From the NCBI RefSeq assembly GCF_000938305.1, contig NZ_JYMT01000041.1, positions 78,790 to 142,789 on the forward strand: a stretch of 64,000 nt of DNA, in the 5' to 3' direction. Shown here in pieces: positions 8,557 to 17,506 of the stretch. The notes beneath the pieces were generated by a model, which was given only the letters and a program-made list of their open reading frames with translations, had not been told where the DNA came from and ran no database searches. Origin of the DNA: Bradyrhizobium sp. LTSP885. Lineage in GTDB: Bacteria; Pseudomonadota; Alphaproteobacteria; Rhizobiales; Xanthobacteraceae. Every line of letters starts with the position of its first letter. Position 1 is the stretch's first letter. The position numbers were made by a program, and so were the translations under genes.

Positions 8557-9129
8557 GTGCCTGATCCGGTGACCATGGACGACGCGCTCCGCCAATTCGG
8601 TCTCGCCATTGTCCTGGTTGCCGTCGTAGCGGCCAGCCTGCTGACCGTGCCCGGCCCGGATGGCGTGCTGGGCGCGTTGCTTGGTGCACTGATGCTGGCG
8701 ATCGCCACCACCGATGCACGACGCTATATCATTCCGAACGAGCTGGCGGGTGCCGCAGCCGCGCTGGCGCTGCTCAGAGCCGCGACGGTGGGTCCGGACG
8801 CCGGCTGGTACAGCCTGCTCTGGGCGGGCGGCCGGGCGCTTGCGATCGCCTTGCCGTTCCTGGCGCTGATGGCGGGCTACCGGGCCTGGCGCGGCCGCGA
8901 CGGGCTCGGGCTCGGCGATATCAAGCTCGCCGCGGTTGCCGGCGCCTGGCTCGGTCTGGTCACCGTGTTTGCCGTGGTCGAGGCCGCAACATTGGTGGCG
9001 CTGGCGGCCTATGTCGCCAATGGCGTGCTGCTGAGGCGGCCGCTGCGATCGAACGCTTTCCTGCCCTTCGGCCTGTTCCTGGCGCCGGCGATCTGGCTCG
9101 GCTGGCTGGCGGAAGCAATCCTTGGCTAG
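8557..9129 (+). CDS. gspO: Prepilin peptidase, A24 family, short form
   Basis: This aspartic protease of the inner membrane cleaves prepilin leaders. The 190-residue hydrophobic protein has the two catalytic-Asp regions of family A24: TTDARRYIIPNEL (about 50) and GLGLGDIKLAA (GxGD, about 118). About six membrane spans are apparent. The N-terminal zinc/methyltransferase domain of GspO/PilD is absent, as in CpaA/TadV-type enzymes, so it may cleave without N-methylating. The GTG start lies 2 bp after gspD. Processing of GspG-K by this enzyme is inferred from context. Confidence 0.88.
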   Translation: MPDPVTMDDALRQFGLAIVLVAVVAASLLTVPGPDGVLGALLGALMLAIATTDARRYIIPNELAGAAAALALLRAATVGPDAGWYSLLWAGGRALAIALPFLALMAGYRAWRGRDGLGLGDIKLAAVAGAWLGLVTVFAVVEAATLVALAAYVANGVLLRRPLRSNAFLPFGLFLAPAIWLGWLAEAILG

Positions 9130-9150
9130 CCGGATTACGGCCGTGTGGAC

Positions 9151-10959
9151 TCAATCCAACTGTAAGAGTGCTCCCACTAGCCTAGCGCCCGCGGCTGTCA
9201 GGTGGCCGGAATCCCACGACAGCAATTCCGCTTGAGATTTCGGACTGTGCGTGAGACAGCCTTGTTGATTGCAAAGCGCGATAAACGGTGAAACGAAGCG
9301 CACGTGCGTGTTGGCCGACATGCCGGCGAGCGCCTGGTTGATCTTGTCATAGGGTAACGGCTTCGGCGGCAATCGGTCAGGAAGCCTGCCGGTCGAATGC
9401 CAGAAGCCGTAGACTTCGGTGGGAAGGTCGGGCGCCCAGTTTGGAGCCTGCCCGACAACGACGACATCATCGACGTGCTGTTTGAGCTCCTTTAGCACAG
9501 CCACGAGCCCTTCGTCTTGCACGTTGTCCTGTTGATAGTTCCTGTAGCTGGCCCAATTCGCGAACAGAATCACTGTTTTCAGCTTCAGCTCGGCTATCTT
9601 TCGAAGCACGGCGAGGTTGCTATTCTCGCAATTCTCGTAGCTGCCGATCGTGGACGGAGGGCAGAAATCCCGCGTGAATTGCGCGATGTCGATGCCGTCC
9701 CGCTTGAGCCCCGCATAGAGCCGGCCGGCATATGAATCGCCCCAGATCAGCGTAGCGCCCCGGTTGCATTCGGCGCTGTAGTCTGCAAACTTCCCTTCCG
9801 TGTCCAGCCAGCACTTCCACACTCTTGCATTTGACGCGCCGTCGTATTGCAGGGTCGCAAGCACCTTCTGGATTTCGTCAGGATATCGCCAAAGCAGTCC
9901 GCCGCTTCGCCAGATTATGCCCGACAGACCGACGACGAGGGTCATCGCGGTGACCGCCAGCGGCCCCCCCCATTTCCGCAGGGACCCGAACCGGACAGGA
10001 CGCTCAACGAGGATCATCGTCAGTGTTGCCAGCGCAAAGCTCGCCACAACCACGGCCGCCCTTGTCGTCAGCGACGTCGCGCCTGCAATCGCCGCGAACG
10101 AAAGAAGAGGCCAGTGCCAGAGATAAAGCGGGTAACTGATCAGCCCGACGAATTCGGGGCCCTTCCGGCCAAGCAGGTCCGAACCGAAGACGATAACAAG
10201 CACGGTTCCAATGACGGGGAAAAGCGCAAGTGCGCCCGGAAAAGGACTAGCCTTTGTCAAGACCAGCGCACCTCCAACAATGAGTGCAATCCCGATATAA
10301 GAGATTGGGTTGCGGCTCGTCACGTTCTGAGGGCGGCACGCGAGGACTCCCCCTATTCCGAGCTCCCACAGTCGCGACCAGGGCGCATAAAAGGCCTCGG
10401 TCGGATGATAAGCTACCGCGACGCAACTGTAGAGGAAGGATGCCACCACGACGACTGAGAGAATCGGGACGAGCCGGATCGACAGCCGCTTGAGCAGCAG
10501 CAGGAACAGCGGCCAGACCAGATAGAATTGTTCCTCGACGCCGAGCGACCAGAGGTGCAGCAAGGGCTTGGTCTCCGCCGCTCCGTCAAAATATCCAACC
10601 TCGCTCCACGATAGGAAGTTCGGAAAAAACAGCGCGCCGGCGAACGCGTGCCGCGCCAAGCCTTGATAGGTCGTCGGCAGAAGCTGCGACCATCCAATGA
10701 CCAATGTGGCCGCGATGACGAGAGCGAGCGCCGGAACGATCCGGCGCGCTCGCCGCCTGTAGAAGCCGCGGAAGGTAAACTTGGATGCCTCCATATCCGC
10801 TAGGATGATGCCAGTGATCAGATAGCCGCTGATTACAAAGAAAACGTCGACGCCGATGAACCCGCCGCGTACGACGTCGGGAAACGCATGGAACGCGACC
10901 ACCAGCACGACGGCAACGGCACGAAGACCATCAATATCGGCACGATATTTGGGCGTCAT
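9151..10959 (-). CDS. Acyltransferase 3 family membrane protein with C-terminal SGNH domain
   Basis: This OafA/YrhL-type O-acyltransferase (602 residues) modifies surface glycans such as lipopolysaccharide or exopolysaccharide. The N-terminal two-thirds has about ten or eleven membrane spans and the family signature: YRADIDGLRAVAV, FHAF with the catalytic His, and GFIGVDVFFVISGYLI. The C-terminal periplasmic SGNH domain starts at GDSYAGRL (Ser near 407) and ends with the Asp-His pair in WDSGHLTAAG (near 580). The ATG at 10959 is chosen over a TTG two codons upstream. It converges on gspO with a 21-bp gap. The acyl group and target cannot be deduced. Confidence 0.92.
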   Translation of the reverse strand: MTPKYRADIDGLRAVAVVLVVAFHAFPDVVRGGFIGVDVFFVISGYLITGIILADMEASKFTFRGFYRRRARRIVPALALVIAATLVIGWSQLLPTTYQGLARHAFAGALFFPNFLSWSEVGYFDGAAETKPLLHLWSLGVEEQFYLVWPLFLLLLKRLSIRLVPILSVVVVASFLYSCVAVAYHPTEAFYAPWSRLWELGIGGVLACRPQNVTSRNPISYIGIALIVGGALVLTKASPFPGALALFPVIGTVLVIVFGSDLLGRKGPEFVGLISYPLYLWHWPLLSFAAIAGATSLTTRAAVVVASFALATLTMILVERPVRFGSLRKWGGPLAVTAMTLVVGLSGIIWRSGGLLWRYPDEIQKVLATLQYDGASNARVWKCWLDTEGKFADYSAECNRGATLIWGDSYAGRLYAGLKRDGIDIAQFTRDFCPPSTIGSYENCENSNLAVLRKIAELKLKTVILFANWASYRNYQQDNVQDEGLVAVLKELKQHVDDVVVVGQAPNWAPDLPTEVYGFWHSTGRLPDRLPPKPLPYDKINQALAGMSANTHVRFVSPFIALCNQQGCLTHSPKSQAELLSWDSGHLTAAGARLVGALLQLD

Positions 10960-11002
10960 AGTCAACCGGACTTCTTGATTCGTTCAAAGCGACTGTATTT
11001 TC

Positions 11003-11512
11003 TCATCGCTCCCGGGTGGGCGCCCATTCCAACGCCCGCTGCCGCGCCTGCGCGATCTCGCCACGGGACATCTTGCCGGTGACGGCGTCGCGGATGCGCT
11101 GCCGCGCCTCGCGCGCCCTGGGCGGTGCGGCCGCGGTCGACAGATTGAGCCATTTGCCGGCTTCCACGATGTCGCGCGGCACGCCCTGGCCGCGGTCGTA
11201 GAGCAGCCCGAGCGAGTATTGCGCCAGGCTGTCGCCCTGCTCCGCGGCACGGCGATACCACATCGCGGCTTCCGTGTAGTTCTGCGGCACGCCGCGGCCG
11301 GTCTCGAACAGAAAGCCGAGATAGGCCTGCGCCGACGGATTGCCGTGTTCGGCCAGCGGAATGAAGATCCGCGACGCCTGCTGATAGTCCTGGCGATTGA
11401 GGGCGGACACGCCCTGGTTCAGCGATTGCGCCGGTGCGCTGCCGGTCGTGACTGCGAGAAGGGCCATCGCGGCGGCGATGACAGCAAGCTGTGACGGCAG
11501 GCTGCGTCTCAT
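11003..11512 (-). CDS. Exported Sel1-repeat protein
   Basis: The product has 169 residues from the ATG at 11512, with a Sec signal peptide (MRRSLPSQLAVIAAAMALLAV...APAQS). Two clear Sel1-like repeats follow: NPSAQAYLGFLFETGRGV and DSLAQYSLGLLYDRGQGV, each with the alternating Ala/Gly/Leu pattern. Sel1 proteins are scaffolds for protein contacts, often periplasmic; the partner here is unknown. The frame is open to 11551, with three further ATGs, but those starts would put about 13 charged residues before the signal peptide. It shares its strand with the acyltransferase downstream (43-bp gap), so co-transcription is possible. Confidence 0.85.
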   Translation of the reverse strand: MRRSLPSQLAVIAAAMALLAVTTGSAPAQSLNQGVSALNRQDYQQASRIFIPLAEHGNPSAQAYLGFLFETGRGVPQNYTEAAMWYRRAAEQGDSLAQYSLGLLYDRGQGVPRDIVEAGKWLNLSTAAAPPRAREARQRIRDAVTGKMSRGEIAQARQRALEWAPTRER

Positions 11513-11771
11513 TCGGCTCAAATCCTCAAGGCGGGTCATCATCAATCCCATCGCGTGGCTCTGGCGCGGACACTAGAACATTTTCGACTCTGATTGGAAT
11601 CAGAACCGCAGCGCTGCCTGCACCGAGCGGCCGGGCCGTGAGCGCTGATTTGCTCAACATGGCAAGCGCCCGCTGCAAAAATATTTCGGTTTATCGAAAT
11701 CGCAAATCAGTGTATAGATGTCCCCGTGCCATCCACCCTCACGACCGCTTCTTCTCCCGATCCGATTGGGC

Positions 11772-12689
11772 TCACACCGCGCGGGCGACCACGACGCGGC
11801 TGCCGCCGGCCGGCCATCGCCATCCAGCCAGGGTCAGACGAACCTCGGCGCGAAGGACGGCGGTCAACGGACCATTGATCCGCGGGTCCAGCGTGAACTC
11901 CCGCTCGATGTCGTCGTTGCCACCCTTGCCGCGGCTCTTGAGGCGGCTCACGATCATCAACGGCAGCAGGACGGAGGTGTAGGATGTCGAGAACAGCACC
12001 TCGAAGCCGTTGTGGCGAAGCTTGGCTTCCAGTTCTCCGCGGCGGTAGCGCCGCTGGTGATAGGCGATGTCATCCGCGTGGCTCCACAGCCAGGGATGCT
12101 GGGGCACGGCGATGATAATGCCGCCTCCGGTTCGCGTCGCGGCACGCATCCCGCGCAGCACGCCCTCGTCGTCGGCGATATGCTCGATCACGTCAAAGGC
12201 GCCGGTGAGATCGAATACGCCGACGGCTGGGATGTTGCGCGCATCCATCTGGACGAACTCGACGCCGGTCGGCATGCGCTGCCGCGCATAGGCCAGCCCC
12301 GATGGGTGCAATTCGGAGCCGACCAGACGCTCCCAGTCTCGCGATCGAGCCACAGCGCTCAGTACGGCTCCGTTGCCGCAGCCAATCTCGAGAAAGCGTC
12401 GCGCGCCGGGAAAGAACTTGTCGATGAGGCCAACAATGAGCTCATTGCGCGCGACAAACCAGAAATGCTCGGCCTCGACTTTCGAAAGCATCTCGAAATT
12501 TTTCGGATCCATGCCGCTGATAGTGTCGGCAAGCTCCGGCGCAAAGGTCGGAATCCCGTCCTGCTCGGCAACTTGGTGCCCGCAGGCTCGACATTGCCAA
12601 CCGAGGGGCCAAACGGGCTCGTCGGCAGGCAGATCCTCTCCGGCCGCGCACGCAAGACACCGCCGCCGGGGGGGGATTGAAGCGGTCAT
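11772..12689 (-). CDS. Class I SAM-dependent methyltransferase with N-terminal zinc-ribbon
   Basis: The 305-residue product begins with a cysteine pair CLAC (about residue 10) and CRAC (about 33), suggesting a small zinc ribbon. A Rossmann methyltransferase domain with motif I FLEIGCGNGAVL follows, then the post-motif FDVIEHIADDEGVLRGM. Such proteins are common in O-antigen and glycolipid clusters, but the substrate cannot be read from sequence. The ATG at 12689 is preferred to a TTG at 12704. The C-terminus has basic and hydrophobic stretches (SVLLPLMIVSRLKSRG) suggesting membrane association. It diverges from the WbqC-like gene. Confidence 0.85.
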   Translation of the reverse strand: MTASIPPRRRCLACAAGEDLPADEPVWPLGWQCRACGHQVAEQDGIPTFAPELADTISGMDPKNFEMLSKVEAEHFWFVARNELIVGLIDKFFPGARRFLEIGCGNGAVLSAVARSRDWERLVGSELHPSGLAYARQRMPTGVEFVQMDARNIPAVGVFDLTGAFDVIEHIADDEGVLRGMRAATRTGGGIIIAVPQHPWLWSHADDIAYHQRRYRRGELEAKLRHNGFEVLFSTSYTSVLLPLMIVSRLKSRGKGGNDDIEREFTLDPRINGPLTAVLRAEVRLTLAGWRWPAGGSRVVVARAV

Positions 12690-12815
12690 GCCGAACGAGC
12701 GCAACAGGCGGAAATGATCGGGATATTTGGCAATTTGACCATCGGATGATTATAAGCATCGAAAGCACTGCTGGCCAGCAACGATCAGCGTTATCAATTT
12801 CCCGGTAAGTGACAC

Positions 12816-13538
12816 GTGCGCATTTGCATCATCCAATCCTGCTACATTCCCTGGAAAGGTTTTTTTGACCTGATCGGGCAATGCGACGAATACGTGATAT
12901 TCGACAGCGTGCAATACGCAAAGCGGCATTGGCATAACCGCAACCTGATCAAGACCGCCAACGGCACCCAATGGCTCACCATCCCGGTGATCACCAAGGG
13001 ACGGTTCGAACAGCCGATCAATGAGGTCGAGATCGAAAAGAAGTGGGCTGACAAGCACTGGCACGCGATCGAGCATGCCTACAAGCACGCGACATTCTTC
13101 GAGCAGTTCGCGCCCCTGGTAAGGAGCTGGTACGAGGCTGCTGACCAGCAATCGCGGTTGACCGACGTCAACGCGATCTTCCTTCGCAATATCGCGACGC
13201 TTTTCGGATTCAGAACCCGTATTGTCGTCGATACGATTTATCCGGCGGAAGGCACAAAGACTGAACGGCTATTGGGAATCGCTCGCGCGGCCGGCGCAAA
13301 CCGCTATCTTAGCGGCCCCTCCGCGCGAGGGTACTTCGACGAGGCAATGTTCGCCGATGCCCGGATCACGGCGGAATGGATGAGCTATGAGGGCTATCCC
13401 GAGTATTCGCAGCTTCACGGCGGCTTCGAACATGCGGTCACGGTGCTGGATTTGTTGTTCAACACCGGTCTGGATGCGCCGCAATATTTGAGGAAGCTTG
13501 CCGGGGGCAAAGCCGACGACAATCTTCGCGCCAAATAA
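12816..13538 (+). CDS. WbqC-like family protein
   Basis: The 240-residue product matches the WbqC pattern: an opening with QSCYIPWKGFFDLIGQCDEYVIFD, the central KRHWHNRNLIKT and WLTIPV, and a late YLSGPSARGY and EWMSYEGYPEY. WbqC-family genes occur in O-antigen and other glycan clusters, probably acting on nucleotide-sugar or amino-sugar intermediates; the reaction is not established. The GTG at 12816 is the only plausible start near the conserved N-terminus. A strong hairpin follows at 13541-13567. Confidence 0.85.
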   Translation: MRICIIQSCYIPWKGFFDLIGQCDEYVIFDSVQYAKRHWHNRNLIKTANGTQWLTIPVITKGRFEQPINEVEIEKKWADKHWHAIEHAYKHATFFEQFAPLVRSWYEAADQQSRLTDVNAIFLRNIATLFGFRTRIVVDTIYPAEGTKTERLLGIARAAGANRYLSGPSARGYFDEAMFADARITAEWMSYEGYPEYSQLHGGFEHAVTVLDLLFNTGLDAPQYLRKLAGGKADDNLRAK

Positions 13539-13540
13539 TA

Positions 13541-13567
13541 CGCCTCGGGCCTAAGGGGCCCGAGGCG
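13541..13567. terminator. Bidirectional hairpin between convergent genes
   Basis: A perfect 11-bp stem (13541-13551 with 13557-13567) and a 5-base loop lie 2 bp after the WbqC-like stop and 41 bp beyond the stop of the convergent beta-helix gene. No long T-run follows on the plus side; on the minus side it is followed by TATTATTT. A shared terminator is likely. Confidence 0.65.
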
Positions 13568-13608
13568 TCAGTCTCTTGCTCGCACGAATGAGAAAGAACC
13601 CAAATACC

Positions 13609-14496
13609 TTACTGCTGACTCGCGGGCGTCGGAGTTGTTCCGAGCGTACCAACGACCCTGTTGTTCCCGTACGTCACAGAAGCCCCTCCGAACGCAGTTC
13701 CGTTGAAGACGATATCGGAGTTCGACACGCGGAGATTGCCGCTGCCCAGGATACCCGTCGTGTTGCCACTGATCGCGCTGTCGTCGACGCTGACAGCCCC
13801 CCCGGAATCGGCCTCGACCCCTGCCGTCGTGTTACCGGAGAAGACCGACCGCTTGGCCACAATATTGTTACCGCTGCCTGCAGCAACGCCGAAGAGGTTG
13901 TTGATCAAGCTCACGTTCTCAAGCTCGATGTTGTTGGGGCTTGTTGCGACACCGGCAACACCGGTCGATGTGTTGTTACTGATAATGGTGTTCCTGATGA
14001 AAAGCTTGGTGTTACCGGCTGTTCGCGCATCGGAAACTCCCTGCTGCCCAAACGCGGTGATCACACAGTCTTCAATCGAGACCACAGCTGCACCAACGAT
14101 TCGAACGCCGATGGTTCCGGGCGTCGGAGTCTGGTTGAGTCCCTGGATCTGGATTCCGCGCAAAGTGACCCGGTCGGTTGCACCGGCATTGATCGTGACG
14201 CCAGGCGTGCCGGCAACAAGAATCGACCCAAGGGTCGCTGTGCAGTTGAGGGTCATGGCCTTGGTGATCGTGATGCCGCCAAAACCGCCCGGATCGAGGC
14301 AGTTTATTTCACCGCCCGCCGCCGTCTTCGAAATGGCACCGGCAAACGTCTTGCAGGGTGCGGTGCGGCTGCAGGGGTTGGCGTCATCGCCGACACCCGA
14401 AACCCACGTCCTGGTCGCTTGGGCGTGGGCAGGAGCCGATAAGACTGCGGGAAGCAACAATCCAACCAAAAGAGCAAGTAAACGAAAACGATACAT
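13609..14496 (-). CDS. Secreted right-handed parallel beta-helix protein
   Basis: The 295-residue product starts with a Sec signal peptide (MYRFRLLALLVGLLLPAVLSAPAHAQ). The rest is repetitive, with short strands rich in Val/Ile and Asn turns (VSIEDCVITAF, LFIRNTIISNN, IELENVSLINN, IVAKRSVFSGN), the signature of a right-handed beta-helix. Four cysteines in the first 80 residues of the mature protein may form disulfides. No pectate-lyase catalytic residues are recognisable; binding or hydrolysis of a polysaccharide is possible. The ribosome site is strong (AAGGAGG about 6 bases upstream). This protein and the neighbouring glycan genes suggest a cell-surface role. Confidence 0.85.
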   Translation of the reverse strand: MYRFRLLALLVGLLLPAVLSAPAHAQATRTWVSGVGDDANPCSRTAPCKTFAGAISKTAAGGEINCLDPGGFGGITITKAMTLNCTATLGSILVAGTPGVTINAGATDRVTLRGIQIQGLNQTPTPGTIGVRIVGAAVVSIEDCVITAFGQQGVSDARTAGNTKLFIRNTIISNNTSTGVAGVATSPNNIELENVSLINNLFGVAAGSGNNIVAKRSVFSGNTTAGVEADSGGAVSVDDSAISGNTTGILGSGNLRVSNSDIVFNGTAFGGASVTYGNNRVVGTLGTTPTPASQQ

Positions 14497-14894
14497 GACC
14501 TACCTCCTTGTCCTAATTGAGATTTCTGGCAGAAAAAGCGAGAAAAATGAGAGAAGAAACAACGACTAGAAGTCCACACGCCACACTACCGAACGCGTAC
14601 CGGTCATCCAAGGTCGTACACTTTCTAAGTTACGCTATTTGCAGTATCCCGCCACACAGAGCAACTAAAGATGTGGCCAATCGTGGGGTCTTACGGAAAT
14701 CTGAGCATGCAAGCAGCAGGCGCCCCCTCCCTGAGAGTATGTCCCCTCGGCAACAAACCGGTTCAACCGATTTTTGCGATTTTTAAACCAACTCGCGGAC
14801 GTTGCAATGCGACGAAGCCGCGCAACGCGACGGAGCCTGTGCCAGACAATCCGGCCCGGACCGAGCCAGCCGCCGCACGCTACTGGAACTTCTA
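14497..14894. other. Intergenic region between divergent genes
   Basis: About 400 bp between the leftward beta-helix gene and the rightward glycosyltransferase. It is richer in A+T than the flanks, with A-rich tracts at 14525-14575. It presumably holds both promoters. I see no convincing -35/-10 pair, RNA gene or repeat, and the short reading frames have no protein character. Confidence 0.5.
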
Positions 14895-15914
14895 ATGTCT
14901 GGCGATCCGCAAGAGAGAATCGTGAAAATCTCCGTCGTGACAACGTTGTACCGGTCGGCTTCGACGATCGAAGAGTTCTATCATCGGACGATGAAAACCG
15001 CAGGGGAGCTTTTCCCTGACATCGAGCTAATCATCGTGAATGATGGCTCTCCCGACCACAGCCTCGACGTTGCGTTGGAGTTGCACCGCAAGGATCCACG
15101 CGTCGTCATTGTCGATCTGGCTCGCAATTTTGGTCACCACAAAGCGATGATGACCGGCCTCGGTTACGCCAACGGGGAATTGGTATTTCTTATCGACAGT
15201 GACCTCGAAGAGAAGCCCGAGGATATCAAGCTATTCTACCAACGCTTCGCGAAAGGCGATTGCGACGTCGTCTACGGCGTACAGGAAAGCCGACGCGGAG
15301 GGCTGATCGAGCGCTTTACCGGCGCGGCCTTCTTCACCTTGGTCGCCGCGCTGAGCGATCATCCGCTCCCCCGCAATCTCGTCACGTCGCGGTTGATGAC
15401 GCGCGCGTATGTTCGCGCGCTGGTACGACACCGCGATCGCGACTTCCTGATAGCTCACCTGTGGGACATCACGGGATTTCGACAGCAGCCGTTGACCGTC
15501 GGTAAACTATCCCTTTCCCCGTCAACCTATTCGACCTGGCGACGGATCGAAATGGCGGTCAAACATGTGACTACGACGTCCACGCGACTGCTCTATCTTA
15601 TTTTGTTTGCCGGCATCGCGATTTTTGGCCTCTCCGTTGTCGTGATCCTCTATTACCTCGCCCGGTATTTCACCTCGGGCATCGGCGTGAACGGCTTCAC
15701 CTCGGTAATCATCTCGATCTGGTTTCTGGGCGGTTTCATCACCCTCATTCTCGGAATACTCGGCATCTATATCTCCAATATTATGGCGGAGACGAAGCGG
15801 CGGCCGTACACTGTCATACGCCGAGTCCACAAGACGGACGTCACGCGTGATCCGCCTGACAATATCATCGAGCCCCGAACTCCGACCTCCAGCCCAGACG
15901 AGAGCTTTCGTTGA
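14895..15914 (+). CDS. Family 2 glycosyltransferase, GtrB/DPM1-like
   Basis: The 339-residue product has a GT-A domain (KISVVTTLYRS near 12, IIVNDGSPDHSLD with a first acidic pair, FLIDSDLEEKPED with the metal-binding DxD-like motif near 100). Two C-terminal membrane spans follow (about 235-260 and 275-300). This is the layout of polyprenyl-phosphate glycosyltransferases such as GtrB and ArnC, which load a sugar onto undecaprenyl phosphate for transfer outside the membrane. The ATG at 14895 gives the normal N-terminus; the frame is open 31 codons further with no support. The stop overlaps the following methyltransferase start (TGATG). Confidence 0.9.
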   Translation: MSGDPQERIVKISVVTTLYRSASTIEEFYHRTMKTAGELFPDIELIIVNDGSPDHSLDVALELHRKDPRVVIVDLARNFGHHKAMMTGLGYANGELVFLIDSDLEEKPEDIKLFYQRFAKGDCDVVYGVQESRRGGLIERFTGAAFFTLVAALSDHPLPRNLVTSRLMTRAYVRALVRHRDRDFLIAHLWDITGFRQQPLTVGKLSLSPSTYSTWRRIEMAVKHVTTTSTRLLYLILFAGIAIFGLSVVVILYYLARYFTSGIGVNGFTSVIISIWFLGGFITLILGILGIYISNIMAETKRRPYTVIRRVHKTDVTRDPPDNIIEPRTPTSSPDESFR

Positions 15915-16585
15915 TGAACGACATCGTTCAGTCCAGGATTTTGCCGGAAGTTGCGTCCTATTATGCTTCAAAGCTCAAGGTGTACGGAGCGACGCCGCAG
16001 GGCGTCGATTGGAACGGAGTTGATTCACACCAGCTGCGGCACCGCCAGTTTCTTCGCCTGCTCGACGGAGATCCGGCCGCGAGCGTGATGGACCTCGGCT
16101 GCGGTTTCGGGGATTTTCTTGGGTTTCTCCGCGCCAACGGCCATCACGGCCGCTTCGTTGGTTACGACATCGCGCCAACCATGATCGAAAAAGCGCGCGA
16201 ACTCTATGGCGAGACCGCTGACAACGAATGGAGGATCGGAGCCGTCCCCACGGAAACCGCAGACTTCGCGATTGCCAGCGGCGTTTTCAACGTCAGGGGC
16301 GACTTCGCAAGGGATGACTGGACACGCTATGTGCACAACACCATCGATCTGCTCGCAAAATGCGGGCGGCGGGGTTTTGCTTTCAACGTGTTGAGTCTGT
16401 CTAGCGATGCAGATCGCCGCCGGCCGAACCTGTATTATGCCGATCCCTTAGAAACCTTAGCGCACTGCCTCTCGCGCTATGGCCGTTCTGTTGCCCTCCT
16501 GCAGGACTATGGCCTTTATGAATTTACGGTCCTGATCCGACATTCTGCACCACCGATCGAACAGGCACGACCAGCGGGCGTTTAA
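15914..16585 (+). CDS. SAM-dependent methyltransferase
   Basis: The 223-residue product has methyltransferase motif I VMDLGCGFGDFLGFL (about 57), followed by FVGYDIAPTMIEKAREL and FAIASGVFNVR. The ATG at 15914 shares its A with the TGA of the glycosyltransferase, so the two are translationally coupled. It probably methylates the lipid-linked sugar or glycan made with that enzyme; this is inference. The 3' end overlaps the convergent beta-propeller gene by 4 bp. Confidence 0.85.
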   Translation: MNDIVQSRILPEVASYYASKLKVYGATPQGVDWNGVDSHQLRHRQFLRLLDGDPAASVMDLGCGFGDFLGFLRANGHHGRFVGYDIAPTMIEKARELYGETADNEWRIGAVPTETADFAIASGVFNVRGDFARDDWTRYVHNTIDLLAKCGRRGFAFNVLSLSSDADRRRPNLYYADPLETLAHCLSRYGRSVALLQDYGLYEFTVLIRHSAPPIEQARPAGV

Positions 16586-17499
16586 ATCGGCAAGGCGCCG
16601 TCCCACACCGCAAGACCGAATCCGGTCGCACCATATGCATTGCCGTTGTAGGCGAGCCATAACCGGTCGCGATGCCAGAACAGCGCCGGATAACATGTCA
16701 TTTCCTCGTCCCAACCACTGGAAGAGGGGAGAAGTCCGAGAACTGCATCGAGACGGGTCCAATTTATTCCATCGATGCTTGATGCGGCTCCGACGCGATA
16801 ATGGTCCCCGCGACAAGCAAAGCACATCAACAATCTGTCGCCGCATCTGACAACGCTTGGCCGGGCCAGCGCATATTCTTCGTTATTCGCGAATCCGAGG
16901 CTGGTTGCACCGTCACACGTCCAACGAATGCCATCGTTCGATCGGGCCATCTTGATCACATGCTGCATATCAGCATTCCCGACCGCTGGCCTCAGGTTTG
17001 AACCGTACCACATCCACCAATCTCTGGGAGCCAATCGCAATACGCAAGGATATGACAGCGTGTAAGGGTCTTCGGGCGACCGATCGAGGATAGGTCCCGG
17101 CGAAAATCGCTCGAACGGCGTTTGCAGTGTTCGCGATCGCGCCAGACCGATCGCGTTGCGCCACGGCGAGCGAACGCCCAAATTCCATCCCATGTAGTAA
17201 AGCGCAAAGCCGTCATCGGTTGCCGTGATGCAGCCAATTCCGACTCCACTGTCGTCGAAGGTGCCGTCTTCACCCGGCGACAACGCAGGTTGGCGCGCCA
17301 CCTGCATAACACGCGGCGTTTCCGATACCTCGACGTCGACCCATCCGACGTATGACCGCCTCTCGATATCTCGCGAACTGTAGAACACGCGGAAAATATC
17401 CCCGTCGAGATGCATGGGCACCGGCAGCGCGGCGTGGCTGCGCGCGAAGGCATGTTGGCCATCAGGTGCAAAAACACGACCAAGGCGCTTCCAGGGCAT
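16582..17499 (-). CDS. Five-bladed beta-propeller glycosidase-like protein (GH43/GH130-type fold)
   Basis: The 305-residue product shows the blade repeats of the GH43/GH32/GH130 superfamily: DGDIFRVFYSSRD, GIGCITATDDGFALYYMGWN, EDPYTLSYPCVLRL, WWMWYGSN, RVGAASSIDGINWT and RDRLWLAYNGNAYG. There is no signal peptide, so it probably acts in the cytoplasm, perhaps as a glycoside phosphorylase or trimming enzyme on glycan precursors; catalytic residues cannot be assigned with confidence. The ATG at 17499 lies 7 bp after the stop of the acetyltransferase gene, with GAGAGCGGG just upstream. The frame is open further into that gene but lacks homology there. Confidence 0.75.
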   Translation of the reverse strand: MPWKRLGRVFAPDGQHAFARSHAALPVPMHLDGDIFRVFYSSRDIERRSYVGWVDVEVSETPRVMQVARQPALSPGEDGTFDDSGVGIGCITATDDGFALYYMGWNLGVRSPWRNAIGLARSRTLQTPFERFSPGPILDRSPEDPYTLSYPCVLRLAPRDWWMWYGSNLRPAVGNADMQHVIKMARSNDGIRWTCDGATSLGFANNEEYALARPSVVRCGDRLLMCFACRGDHYRVGAASSIDGINWTRLDAVLGLLPSSSGWDEEMTCYPALFWHRDRLWLAYNGNAYGATGFGLAVWDGALPI

Positions 17500-17506
17500 C
17501 CCGCTC

